NCBI GenBank assembly: GCA_001949185.1
Contig: BDGG01000001.1
Span: 8,031,067-8,095,066, forward strand
DNA: 64,000 nucleotides
Direction: 5' to 3'
Source: Ramazzottius varieornatus
Lineage: Eukaryota; Tardigrada; Eutardigrada; Parachela; Ramazzottiidae
Below the pieces are notes generated by a model, which ran no database searches, was not told the origin of the DNA, and saw only the letters and a program-made list of their open reading frames with translations. Below are positions 1-11,243 of the stretch, in pieces. The position numbers and the translations under genes were made by a program. The first letter of the stretch is position 1; the number at the start of each line of letters is the position of its first letter.

Positions 1-51
1 CTATTCGCCTTTGGAGGTTCGCTCGACGAACGTCAGGCATGCCGAGAAGTG

Positions 52-1575
52 GTGGCGGTTGCCTGTCCCGGTATACAGTTCCCCTCCAGGAAAGATCTGA
101 GTTTGCTAGGTGCACCACTGATGGAAGAGGGCCTGGAGGAAGCCATTCGCGCGAAAACAAGTAAGATGAAGCTGGTGCGCACGAACCTTAACTTGTTGTT
201 TGCTCACCAGGCCCTCTTCGTGCTCGAAAACTGCCTTTGCGTTCCCAAGCTCCTGTACATTCTCCTGTCTGGAAGATTACGTGGTTGCTTACAGAGTTCG
301 ACGAGGTGGTACGGGCAAGTCTGGAGAAATGTGCTAACGACGAATTGACATCTGGTCTATGGCGACAAGCAACACTTCCCTTCGGTCTAGGTGGATTAGG
401 CATTCGTCGTACGGAAAATATCGCGCTTTCTGTCTTTCTGACATCGTTCTAATCTTTATATCAACTGCTACTTGGGCTCTGAGCAGAGCTCCTCAGAAGT
501 CCGGGGTCACGGCGTAGAGACATAATCGGTGAAATTCAGACAAGGGCCATGGTAGCTCAAGGGTAGAGGCCGGGGCCTGCCATGTGGAGGCCTGGATATT
601 TCAAGAAAAACCTGGAAACCCTCCCTTGCCCTCGTTAAATTTCATCAGCTGTGCCTTTACCCCATGACCCCAGACTTCTGAGGAACCTTGCCCAAAGCCC
701 ACTTGACATCCTGTTCTAAAACTAACGTCGACAGCGAAGCGAACCTCGTCATTTCCAAGCAGAGTCTCTTCCCTACAGCTACAGCATCTGTCCCCGATCT
801 GCTTTACCAACAGAAAGCCCAGGACTCGCCGCTTCTCAAAGAAATCCATGAGAATCTAGTAAGTACCATTATGGATAACAATAAAACGAGACTTTTTCTT
901 TTTCTAAACAAGAATGCACGATTCTGGCTTCACAGGCTATGTCCCAATGCTCGGGACAATTTTCTCCGCAACGGCGCCCTTCGGATCAACGTTGGTCTAC
1001 GTCTGGGTGCCAAGCTCTTTTGTTCCATATCTGTTGCTCTGGAACCAATTTGGATGAATACGGTCAACACGGCCTGCGTTGCAAGTTCAGTGGCGGTTGT
1101 TACAGCCGGCACAACGCACTGAGCCAGTCGCTCAAGCGTGCGTTGACATCTGACCAGATCTCAGCCATCCCTAAACCTCCAGGGATCTTCGGGAAGGACA
1201 AGAGACGGCATGAGTTCATGGAAGAACGGTGAAGAGCTCTTCTGGGACTTTACGGTCGTGGATACCCTCGCCATAACGAACTTCGCAATGTCCACGCTCA
1301 AACCCGATCCCCGATGCCGCCGAAAAGAGAAAGATTTCCAAGTGCAAGGACATCAAAAGCCAGTTCCAGTTCTGCCTCGTTGGTTTAGAGATCCTTGGAC
1401 AATACGACCTTGTGCAAAGGAGCTGTTTGAGGCAGTCGGAAGGAAGATGGCTGAAGTAACTGGCGAGTCTGATCTTTTCACGCCTTCAAGCAATGAGTGT
1501 CAATCGATATTCTGTGCAATGATTATTGTTCTGTTCTTAATACTGTCAAAGATACGAAAGGCCTCGACGAAGCTT
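52..1575 (+). pseudogene. LINE-A: C-terminal half of a non-LTR retrotransposon polyprotein, broken
   Basis: This is the post-palm and C-terminal part of a reverse-transcriptase polyprotein of the kind found in many invertebrate genomes. The sequence enters mid-protein at SLLGAPLMEEGLEEA (about 100-150), reads to VPKLLYILLSG, then continues in another frame (from about 265) with EFDEVVRASLEKC and LPFGLGGLGIRR. After a poorly conserved spacer it resumes at NGALRINVGLRLGAKL (about 970-1020), shifts frame into YGQHGLRCKFSGGCYSRHNAL (about 1055-1120), and shifts again into WKNGEELFWDFTVVDTL (about 1218-1270). The last block is ELFEAVGRKMAEVTGE (about 1417-1470). The order of blocks matches the family from end to end. 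At least three frame changes make it non-functional. The 5' half lies outside the window or is lost. I do not assign a clade. Confidence 0.85.
546..600 (+). repeat. tRNA-Gly-like fragment inside the LINE-A copy
   Basis: The sequence has a good pol III A-box (GGTAGCTCAAGGGTAGAGG) followed by an anticodon-arm-like segment CCTGCCATGTGGAGG, which resembles the GCC anticodon arm of tRNA-Gly. The TPsiC arm is not recognisable: the expected GGTTCGANTCC box is replaced by an AT-rich stretch. It is most likely a truncated SINE head or tRNA pseudogene inserted in the LINE remnant, not a working tRNA. Confidence 0.4.
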
Positions 1576-1690
1576 TTCATGTTTTAGATATTAAGAAAAG
1601 TACAGTAAATCCATGTAACGCTTGTTGGTTACTTTTGTGTCGCTGCTTTCCCACTTTTTGAGTGTAGATTATTGTCTTCAAATGAAACAA
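1566..1690 (+). repeat. LINE-A 3' tail, copy 1
   Basis: The stretch beginning GACGAAGCTTTTCATGTT and ending near TTTTTGAGTGTAGATTATTG is shared with 3076-3200 and, more weakly, with 5478-5585. It lies directly downstream of the polyprotein end in this copy, so it is the 3' untranslated region of LINE-A. Confidence 0.7.
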
Positions 1691-3075
1691 TGCAAGAATT
1701 CGCTTCTAAAGCGTGACTCAGAAGATATGTTTCAACCGTCGGTCTGATTCTATGTGACTGAATCCAATAAGCCAAAGATGTCAGTCTCAGTCTGAGGACA
1801 GTTTGAGGACAGTCTGAGGGTCTGTGGGGACAATCGACTCAAATCATTTGGTTTTCGCCTTCCAAACAACAGAAGAATCCACATGCTTTTATCAAGCAAC
1901 AGAATCGATCGAATGCTACTACAAAAACTCGTAAAATTCTACGGCGTAAAAACGAGCTCGTTCGGGAATTTCAGAATTTGAAAGTAACATTCGATCCTGC
2001 GGCTTCATGAAAAGTACAGTCCGTTCAAGCAAAGTATATGCAGTTGCTTTGGCGATTGGAAACCTTCAACCGGCTGTTCGTTCGTCAATGTCGTTAATTT
2101 TGCGCAATTAGGCACACGCGCCTGGCCTAACTGTTGGCATGGGCAAAACAACTGGCAGCCGGCCGAGAGCGGTAACGGACATTAGATTAAGCTGAGTATT
2201 GTTGTTTTAGGTTAAGCGCATGTATTCTGTCTCCTCTCTTCTACAGGAAAAACCGCGCACAAAAGCGCATCAGAAAACCGACTCGAAACAAGGACATATG
2301 TAGAACGGCGTGAATACGTCTCTAATATTCTTTCCTTCACCCTGAGCATAAAAATTGTTTTCGGGGATGTTCGAGCTTTCATCACCGGAAACTTCGTTCA
2401 TACTTGTTTGGCAAGCTTTCGGCTTTCCCTTCACGTATGTTGTAAAATTGTGCCATCCATTGACTCAATGATACCGTGACTTTTGTGTCGAAGGCGCTAA
2501 CAAGCACAGCTAAAAAGCAGTGTTTCCGCAAACGTTGTCAGTTTCGTTCGGATGAACAAAAGGATGCGTTTTCGCTACCCGGATTAACGCTGAGGCTTGT
2601 AATGGCGACTATCTCGCGGGATGGCCTGATGGGAGAAGCACCACAGGGAAATTCCGGTTCTCTTGTGTGATCATTTTTAGGCTTCATCGAAATCGGGATC
2701 GTCCGATCAGAATCAGGCCAAAATGTCACCTCAAGTGCGAGTTTTCCATGGTTTAGTAAGTTTTCGCCATGGGTTACGGTTTCCGGTGTCGTGATGTCAG
2801 GATCTGGTTTCCTATAGGGAACTCGACATTGAGCCAAGCAACTGACTTAATGGATCTATCAACGGCCACAAGTCACGAATCGCCAGACAGGTCAATTTTG
2901 CAGTATCAGAAAGTTGAGATCAGATTTTGCTCATCCCGCCATCGGGGAAGATCAGCCGACTGGATCACTAGCCCCCAGTATGTAGGATTCTCCACACAGT
3001 CACACGCGTGAATCAGTCCCAGGCAGCAAAAACGCGGAATGTGACTAAATCAATGATCAGCTCTCAACCAGTCTT
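1691..3075. other. No gene seen; decayed repeat pieces
   Basis: I see no exon I can support. About 1778-1825 is a short imprecise repeat of a CAGTCTGAGGA-type unit. About 2110-2165 starts with CACACGCGCCTGGCCTAA, the terminal sequence of the hairpin element at 16572-16741, so it is probably a one-armed decayed relative. About 2900-3010 resembles the arm of the hairpin at 30811-31168 (GAGATCAG, then CGGGGAAGATCAGC). Confidence 0.4.
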
Positions 3076-3200
3076 GACGAAGTTTTCATGTTGTAGATGT
3101 CGAGAAGGGAACCTCTGTGTGGGTTTTATTTACTTCGTTCGTATCGTTTGTTCCTCATTTTTTGAGTGTAGACTATTGTTTTCGAATGAAGTTACTTTTC
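3076..3200 (+). repeat. LINE-A 3' tail, copy 2 (tail only)
   Basis: This stretch aligns with 1566-1690: TTGACGAAGTTTTCATGTTGTAG at the start and CATTTTTTGAGTGTAGACTATTG at the end. No recognisable polyprotein precedes it, so this is a 5'-truncated or interrupted copy. A hairpin-element relative sits just upstream. Confidence 0.65.
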
Positions 3201-4358
3201 CAATACGAGGGTCAGAGGACACGCAAGAACTTAGTATTGCTGTACGGGACAGACAATGGTTCCCGGCTTTTGGGATTTTCTCCCAAACAGCGAAGTTCTT
3301 CCTCTTCCGTTCTGATTGTGCATGGACAGCTGGGACCTCTAGCTACCATAGAAAAACATCGACTTTATAATAGGCATATGATATTCCACAAGGTTTTCTT
3401 TTAACCTGGAACTTATTCGCATCCTGAATTCAGCTGGAGGTTCGAGATGACAGATAGTCTTTCGCAGGAAACAAAAACTACGGAATGTGTGCACTAGAAA
3501 ATGTGACGAAATATGCCTTAATTATGGTGCGAAATTCACTATGACCACTACCTAGCTGTACAAGTTCACTGTTGACGCGGCGGGGGTGAATCCTCCCCAG
3601 GACTTTATATGGCTTCAAAAAAAGTATTGGCACTTCTTCCTGCCAGTTCGGTGTTGGCTAATAGTCACTTTTACAAAAAATATATCGAGAAAATTATCTT
3701 TATTTATACTCTCTCAAGGGTACTTGGCAAATCAGGATGCACCGAATATTACTGATTATGAACGTAACCTTAGAAGATCCGAGAGTTCATTGGTTCATGA
3801 GTACCGACTCTGACTCGCATAGCTACGGTACCAGGCACATATAGACAAGAGCCGGATCTCTTGCCGGTTTTCTCGCGCAGACTTTCTGCAAATATTTTAA
3901 CCGGACCGTTTACTCATATTGTAGTCTGTTAGGCAGTGTAACATCAGCGAAGTCCTCGAAAAGTTCTTCCTCCATTCGACCTGAGCAGAGCCACAGTTTT
4001 GCCGAATTAGTTAACCTAAGGCGCAAAGGCGCCAAGATCCAGTATCGTGAATGCTCGTCATGTGAACAGCACGCGGAAGTTTGATCCCTTATCCGCTCAA
4101 CTTTTGACTTGCTGGACAAAACAGCCGCGATCTGCTGTCAAAGCCAGCAAGCATTTTCCACAACGTCGAATATGTTTCCCTGCGCGTAATCAAATCTTAT
4201 TGCTTAGTGCATATGCATACCTTCACTGCAGCTGCAGTAGTGTGTTTTAAACCGCTAATTAAGTTTGATCGTGGACAAGAAGGTACTTCCTACGTTGTGC
4301 TCGCTGCAGCTTGTGTTATCGAATTCAGCAGGGTTTGCTTGTGATACGACTCATGCAG
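3201..4358. other. No gene seen
   Basis: Open frames here are short and without recognisable domains. The stretch lies downstream of the last exon of the minus-strand esterase-like gene, so its right end may hold that gene's 3' UTR. I saw no clear polyadenylation context on the minus strand. Confidence 0.3.
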
Positions 4359-7300
4359 TTAGTTAGCCGTGCAGCATGCAGCAGCGTCGCTTACAGCTGC
4401 TTTATGGAAAACGAAGTTGAAAAGCATTTGCATCATTAGTTTGATTCCTTTAGGACCAAAATGTAACCCGTCAGTTTTTTCAGCCATCATGTGATGTATT
4501 TGATAGTAGGACTCCCATATATGGACGGATGTCCCCCGCAAGCATTGTCTTGACACATCATTAAAAATTCCTTGCTTTTCGTTCATGTGGTCTGATTCTG
4601 GTTTCCACGTGATTGGATGTTGAACTGCCCATAAAACAGCTGATCGACTGGACAGGCTCTCCAAGACAGGGACCAGCAGTGTCAAATTCCTAGAAAAAAT
4701 AAACATGCGTCTTGTAAATTCATACATTCAGTTGAACACGCTGGCTGTGGTTGTTACTCGATCAGGTTTTCCTTCGCCGAGGCTACTTGAAGTCTTCAGA
4801 ACCGGAATTCGGTTTTACGTTACGGTTTCAGCAGTCGGCGTTTTCACAACAAAGACTTCTATTCTGTAAGACCAGGCTATGTCGGGCATTTGAAGAGAAC
4901 GAGCTGTAACGACAAAATTTACATGTGATGGAACAAGAGTCAATTGTGAGTTGCTGATCAACCATCTTCGTAGACCTAATGCGAACAAGTCTGTATTTAG
5001 ACGGCTGTGCCTCGCTCGCTGAGTACCGAATTGGGTAATTCTTCACGAAGCAGACATAGAAAGTAATAGTCAGAATCTCGAAAACTACCTTAAGACAAAC
5101 TGTTGTCTTTCGAGGGCATAAATCCGTTCTATACTGTCAGGTTAGAGACCTCCTGACCATGCCCTCCATGACGCAACTGTTCGAAGCTGTCGGAAATAAG
5201 ATGCCGGAACTAACTGGCAAGTGTGAATCTTTTCAGTTATTCAAGCGAATGTCAATTGAAATCTTTCGAGGTAATAGTTATTCTGTCTCAGTACACGCAC
5301 CTGTCCTTACTGAAGGCATGGATCACAACGTTGGGAGTCGGCCGGAACCATTAATGGTCAGCTTGATTCAATGCGCGCTACCGCTTTCGGCCGGCCGCCA
5401 ACTGCGTGGTTCATACCTTCAGTAAGGACAGGCCAACAGTTATGTTGGGTGCGTACTGTAAGAACGAAAGGAGTGGATGAAGTATTTATGTTTTACATAC
5501 TACGGAACAATCAGTCTAACGTTTGTTTTTCATTTTATATACGCTGCTTCTTCACACTTAAGTGTAGAGTACAGTGTACGCCAAAAATTAAGCGCTAGAA
5601 ACGTGCGACATTGCAGCTGAAGCCTCTCTACGATTTTTAACAGCTATCTGTGACGCTCACTGTATTGTCTTTAGATAACACCTTGAGCACCACGCGATTT
5701 CTGACTCTGAATACCGGGTGAAAAAGTCACTTTCGCCTGTTTTTAACTGGTCAAAACCGGGGGCGTCGCCAAATTTGACCGATCATCACTTTCTCGATTG
5801 GCCGGAATTCTGGAATATGATGTAAAGTGCGCCACCTATCAACTTGAAACGGCCAACCTTCATGGTTTTTTTTTGAACACCGAAAAAGCGATTTCTCAAA
5901 TCTGAAAAATTCGCTAGATGGAGAAATGTTTAGACTCGAGCTAGGATTTTTGGATACTCTGGCGCAACCGACTGCTTTACTGAAAAACATTCTGCTGTCT
6001 AGGACGAAATTTCCATCGAATACAGAAAAAATTCCAGACAGTTGTGCAGATACCCTGTCCAGTGGCCGCTAGTCCCAGTGTGGAGGGAAGTTGATTCTTC
6101 AGGCAAAGAGAGAAAAACGAGGAACAAAAGTTGAACCGGAATCTCGCCACGTGCATATTAGTGTGCGCCGGGAAGTGAGTTTCCCACCCAGTGCTCAACG
6201 TGGTAAAGGTGTTTACATTTGGAAACCCTTACATTCTTGATGGAGAGTACCACAACGACACACCACCCAGACAGGAACGTTACCTGGACCGAACGGTAAC
6301 CTATCTGTCATGAGAGACCGGGCTGACAATGCCACGGGGGACTAGGCGGTACAAGAAGCTCATCCTCTGCACCGCTCTTGCGAGACCACAACGCCTGGCG
6401 GATCAATTAATAGAGATACTATTGCAGTTGAAGGGTGGTAAATCAAACAATCGAAAATCGGTGAGTGAGTTCGGTGGCTGTTCTAATTAAAAGCCCTGAT
6501 TAACAGTTTCGATGTAGCCGGCTGTTTAGTCCGCACGAGATTTTCTGTCGTACTTCCTCGGACCGTATTTTCTCCAGTCCAGGTAAACGTCCGCAATGAT
6601 ATGTCAGTTTGTCTACTTCCACATGCTTAACTGTTTGGCTTGCCACATTTTTTATGTGGAGGCCAAAACCGTTCTAAGAGAAGATATTCCGGATGACCAT
6701 ACATCCGTTTACGAAGGCCAGATTTTACTGCCCAAATATGTTCGTATAATGCGGTCTCACTACCAATAAAATGCGGTGAGATGGTATTGCATACTGACCG
6801 GAAACAAACGACCAAGAGGTCAGCTGAAGTTTATTAATTGGTCTGGCCTAATTGGTCTGACCAAAGCGTGGCCAAAACTACGTTAAAGTAGCGTCGTGGT
6901 CCTGCCCGGCCAAGAAGTTACACCTATGGTATCTCTGTGCAAAAGAGTTCACTTTTCAAACAGTAATTGAAACACTTCCATGCTGCACCACCAGCGTCCT
7001 TCAGTAGTGGTACCTCTGTAGCGGATTAATCGGTACATGCATATTTCGCGGTGGTTCTATGTCATACCGAATGCATCCTTTCCCGTGGTCACGATCTCTA
7101 ATGGCGCCCGTCAGCGGTCACCGACGTCGTGTGATCACAGGAGGAAACAGCTCTCCCCGTATGTGGTTCGGTAATGATGAGTTTACCTTTGGAAATACAG
7201 CATGCAGTCTCCGAACGGAACTTGTTTGAGGTTGCAGCCTCGTATAAACCAAACTCCGGCGCTCAGGACAATAACAGCTGGAATTTCGCTAGTGTTTCGA

Positions 7301-7987
7301 CTGAGTAGTCCGCTGAGTCTAGGGTGTAGTGTCTTGTAGTCGTTATACGGAACCCACCACCTCTCGAGAACAAAGTTATGCTGCTCAAATGTCCGTCGAA
7401 ATTCGCAAGCCTGTAATAGCTCATTTGGCCAGACAAGAGAATTTGCGTCTGGCCGGTCGCAGAAGTTGGTTGCTGGCCACTCATTAACGTAAGATTCGTT
7501 GACGACATGTCTGTGGATGGCAATCTGGAGCTGCCTGATTCTTGAGTCACCAATCAGAAGAATGCTAAGTCTTCTGGGACATGTGCCGTTAAGCATAGCT
7601 TTCGCATATTTCGAGAACCTGAATAAGAAGGAACAGATGGTGCTCGATTAGACAACATATCTAAAATATAGCCTTCACTCACTCTTCATAGTTATAGTTG
7701 TGCATCTGGCAGTCTATTGGCCGCCAGGTCTCGTTAGGATACTGTAGACCGAATTTTAGCATTGCATTGCAGCCAGAAATGTGGGAAGAGCATTGATCTG
7801 TACGTTGATAGCGCGAGCCAAGATCATTGGTCTCGTCACGAGAGTCGTTAATGGATGTGTATCTAAGACCTGGAATGTATGTTGTCGTACCGCATTCTTG
7901 TTTCCAATAGATCAACAGACAAATTATGCCGGTGGCTGCAACAAAGGTCCCAAAGTAGCCTCCTTGAACACATGGAATGAGTGTCAT
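4359..7987 (-). CDS. CASD1-like SGNH/PC-esterase, membrane-anchored, three exons
   Basis: Likely exons on the minus strand are 7987-7683, 7618-7187 and 4689-4359, all joined in phase 2, giving about 355 residues. The start at 7987 is the ATG just before a signal anchor (FVAATGIICLLIYW). The lumenal part has WRPIDCQMHNY and the catalytic nucleophile block LLIGDSRIRQL. Exon 3 holds LWAVQHP and DGLHF, the Asp-x-x-His pair. Order and motifs match the N-terminal domain of CASD1, the Golgi sialic acid O-acetyltransferase whose Ser, Asp and His residues lie in these motifs. Intron 1 is 64 bases and intron 2 about 2.5 kb. Unlike animal CASD1 the frame stops soon after the His block, so no multi-pass acyltransferase domain follows. 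Substrate is unknown. A paralogue lies at 16353-27726. Confidence 0.8.
5150..5585 (+). pseudogene. LINE-A C-terminal block and 3' tail, copy 3, split by a hairpin element
   Basis: QLFEAVGNKMPELTGK (about 5172-5222) and MSIEIFRGNS match the last block of the LINE-A polyprotein. The 3' tail resumes at about 5478 (GGATGAAGTATTTATGTTTTACAT) and ends near AAGTGTAGAGTACAGTG. The hairpin element at 5300-5432 lies between them. Copy 1 is continuous across the matching position, so the hairpin inserted here after LINE-A arrived. The copy lies inside intron 2 of the minus-strand esterase-like gene. Confidence 0.7.
5300..5432. mobile_element. Hairpin (MITE-like) element inserted in LINE-A copy 3
   Basis: The left arm starting CCTGTCCTTACTGAAGG (5300-5345) is repeated inverted in the right arm ending CCTTCAGTAAGGACAGG (5387-5432). 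A centre of about 40 bases separates them. There is no coding capacity. Confidence 0.65.
5586..7182. other. Intron 2 (remaining part) of the minus-strand esterase-like gene
   Basis: I find no exon-like frame on either strand that fits the gene, and no recognisable transposon protein. The sequence is presumably intronic and repeat-derived. Confidence 0.4.
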
Positions 7988-9562
7988 TTTTTGATCGCAA
8001 TGAGCCACAAAATTACTGTAAAAGAGATGTGGTTTAGTCGAACACAATTGTCAGCATATTCGTTCCAGCAGTGGCCGCAGAGAGGTATACCGCTGTTGAG
8101 TTTGCGAAGTGAGACGTACCGCTGGTACGACCACCACGCACACAGGTGTAGAAAGTGACCAATACCGAAAGTTTTACTGTTTTAAACTAAATTGACTGAT
8201 TTAAACATTAGAAGAGGGCAAAGACTCTTTTTTCGCTTTCGCTGCTGACGGCTTGTTGCATAGATTAAGCTGCCACCGCGGGATGAAAGTCCGACCGCAG
8301 CTAAAATGAGCTGCAACGTCACTCACTCAAAGTTGACTGGGTGTGCCCGGAAGTGGTCGCTCTATCAGCTTTTGGATAGAGTGACCGGGCATACAAGGCA
8401 TGGGGCTGGTGGCTTATAAGCGGTTGCCTTTTGATGCCAGTAAACACCAGTTTCTGTAGCGATGAATGCGCCCAGAAGAAAGGAAGGACCATAGCCAGAG
8501 CGTCCACACTGACCAACGCTTCACTGACCAGCGTAAAGACGCTCTGCAGGCACCGGGTGGGAGCTGACTGGTCAAGCCTCTTCGTGCCTGCCGTGAAAAG
8601 TAAACAAACTTTGAAGCGTGATCCTGAACAGTCGACCCGTTTGCAATAAGAATTTCGTCAAGAAATTCCAGGATGAGCGAAAACAAAATATTCAAAACAT
8701 TTCTCCGATAGCTGAGTGTTTGGGAAACGTACTCCTAAGCTTTGCTAGTCGCAACCATGAATAGTTTTCGAGCAATCGGTCTCTAAAGCCGTCTGCCAGT
8801 GTAATTTTAGCATTGCCCGAACCACATTGCAGGTTGCCACTTGAAAATGAAGTGCTGAGTGGCCAACGTTATCATCTATAACTTTGTGCTCGATGGCTCC
8901 TCATAGAACGGTCGAGTCGAGCTACATCGCCGCAAAACCAAAATCGTATTTACGGGTCCATGGCAGCGCAGCCAGGGGTCTGTTTGCGCTGCCCGCGGTT
9001 ATTTCTCAGAAATCAACCATTTTTCTACCTTACTCGGCGGGCTTCACACAGAAAACGTTTCTGAAATGCCCGAGATAAATCTTTCCCCAGAATGGCCGGA
9101 AATCACAGGCCCGTCGTCTTAAGCTATCTCACACACTGCATAGGAGAGAGTAACGCGCAGCCCTTTCGTTGTTTTAGTACCTACTTAGCATTAAAATGGG
9201 AGGATTAAGTACGAAAAGCGTAACTTTTCAGTCCGGTCTGCGTTATCTTACCGGGGAACATCTCATTTTGGTCAGTTTGTTGCTCAAGTATTAACAAGTA
9301 CGAGTACTGAGTGATTACAAGGCTTCCAGGCTGCCATACGAAGATATTTCGCTAAGCTGTGTCCTCGACCTGAATTAAGAGGAACGATCTTAGTATGGAC
9401 TGTGTAATTTGGTTCTAACCAGAGATATCCGAAATTGGAGTCAAGTGAGAAAATCGGTCCCTTGCCCTAGGAGAGAATCTGCTCGAAGTTTCTAACGCAC
9501 AAGACGACGGCATTCATGTTAGGCAACAGCACGCGGATGAGGTATTAACTAGTAGCCAGTCT

Positions 9563-9683
9563 TTACTGTATGCTCTCCCGAAATTCACGTACGTCACTGA
9601 TTCTCAAATCATTGGGGTCTTACCGTCTAATTTTACACTCTGAATGGAGTGACGTACGTGAATTTCGGGAGAGTATGCAGTAA
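9563..9683. mobile_element. Short hairpin element, 36-base arms
   Basis: The left arm (9563-9598, TTACTGTATGCTCTCCCG at its start) and right arm (9648-9683) are inverted copies with about two mismatches in 36 bases. A loop of about 49 bases separates them. This fits a small non-autonomous inverted-repeat element. No internal coding capacity is seen. Confidence 0.6.
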
Positions 9684-11169
9684 TTAGATCTGTACTGTTG
9701 TGAAACGAAAGCCGCGGTCTTCTGCGTCTTCACGCAGTTTTATCTAGAGCGGAGCACAATCGCGTCAATTGGGATTAACTTCGGACCCCTTTGGTTAGAA
9801 CCACCAATGAAATAAACAGAATTCTTGTATCAGTATTAAATTAACCTCACTGGAAAAATTTGGCTGTCGGATTAGCAGCGGCTTCCTGCACTCTGGATTT
9901 CCGAAACTCTTGACAGAACGCGGTGATCCATGTTGTTGGCTGCTGTAACCTCTTTACCGGCCCACGCTACGTTAAAAAACCGCTATTCGATTTGAAGTTA
10001 TGACCACTGCAGGTCTACTTGGTTATCGGGTGGCCGAGAAGACACCCAAATTTTGAGCCGTTCCTCGTTCATTCTGCCGATGGCGACAATACCTTGAGCA
10101 ACGCTAATAGCGCTTCCATCATGCTGAACCTTGAAATAAAGGTTAAACCAAGGCCGCAATCTGTCTGACTTACGCCCTGCCTGACCCACCACGCTTGATT
10201 TAGCTGACTCACTAAACGCGATGCGGATACATCGACGAACTGTCCAAGGATCGCTAACAGTTGTACGGAGGCACTGTTGGTTGGTGGCTTTTGAGGAGCG
10301 AAGGTCAAACGGCCCAAAATTATTGCAGAAAAGGTGGTTTCTATTTTACATCGCTCGACGCATTAGCATGATGATACTGTCCAGTCGCTCGAAAAGTGTA
10401 CAACCGTTTTCAATTCTAGTTGAAGGCCTGCTGAACATTCATCAAACAGCATGCCAAGCCACAGGCGAAAATTACGTCAATTATACAATACACTGTGCTC
10501 TGAGTGGGGTAATCAAGTAATCAAGTCGCACGGTTCTGTCTGTATCGGCAAGGTGAGCAGTATCGTTAACTTTGAATGATTTGCGTGGTGAGAATTCGAA
10601 AAACCTTGTATATATTCGGAGCGACTCGACTGTAACGAGGAAGAAAATTAGCCCGATACGGTTGGATAATTTTAAAAAACCACCAGGCCTTTTAGGCCAT
10701 TGGCGAAGGCATGGTGATGCTCATTTCGTTCGAAAGTCCGCGCTCGTCTGAGAGAATTCGCTTCGATGGAAACGATAAGCGAAGCTTTAACGGTAGTGAG
10801 AACCTTTCTCCAGAAAGGCCACGGAGTTCGCAAGAATTCGTAGTTCGTCTGAAGGAGTCTGCCTTAATTAGCAAATTCACGACAGCGGATCACGTTACAG
10901 CTACTGTGTCGAAAATCCATCCCTTGCCGTGATTATGTGACATTGGCTACCTTGATTAATGCTGTGGTGACATATGACGACGGGAAAGGATGCTTTTTTG
11001 ACATTATAGTTGCACTTAGTGTCGAAGCTTAACCACGTGAATAGACTTTCCCTGATCTGACCGGGTTGATCGACCAGGGATCGATCGGGTTATGAGCACT
11101 AACGCTCGTATCTTCGAGCTCGGGTCAACTGGGTCGAGCCTGAACAAACTACGACACAACGCGTGGGTT

Positions 11170-11243
11170 GTCGATGATCCAGGGTCAAACGGGTCGATGA
11201 TCCAGGGTCAAACGGGTCGATGATCCAGGGTCCAACGGGTCGA
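11170..11243. repeat. Tandem repeat, 23-base unit, about 3 copies
   Basis: The unit GTCGATGATCCAGGGTCAAA plus CGG occurs three times, the third with one C for A change, then GTCGAT begins a fourth. Diverged half-units (GGGTTGATCGACCAGGGATCGATCGGG type) lie upstream from about 11060, suggesting an older, longer array. Confidence 0.8.

Noticed and set aside
546-600. A working tRNA-Gly gene
   Set aside because: The TPsiC arm and B-box are lost, so it is kept only as a tRNA-like fragment.
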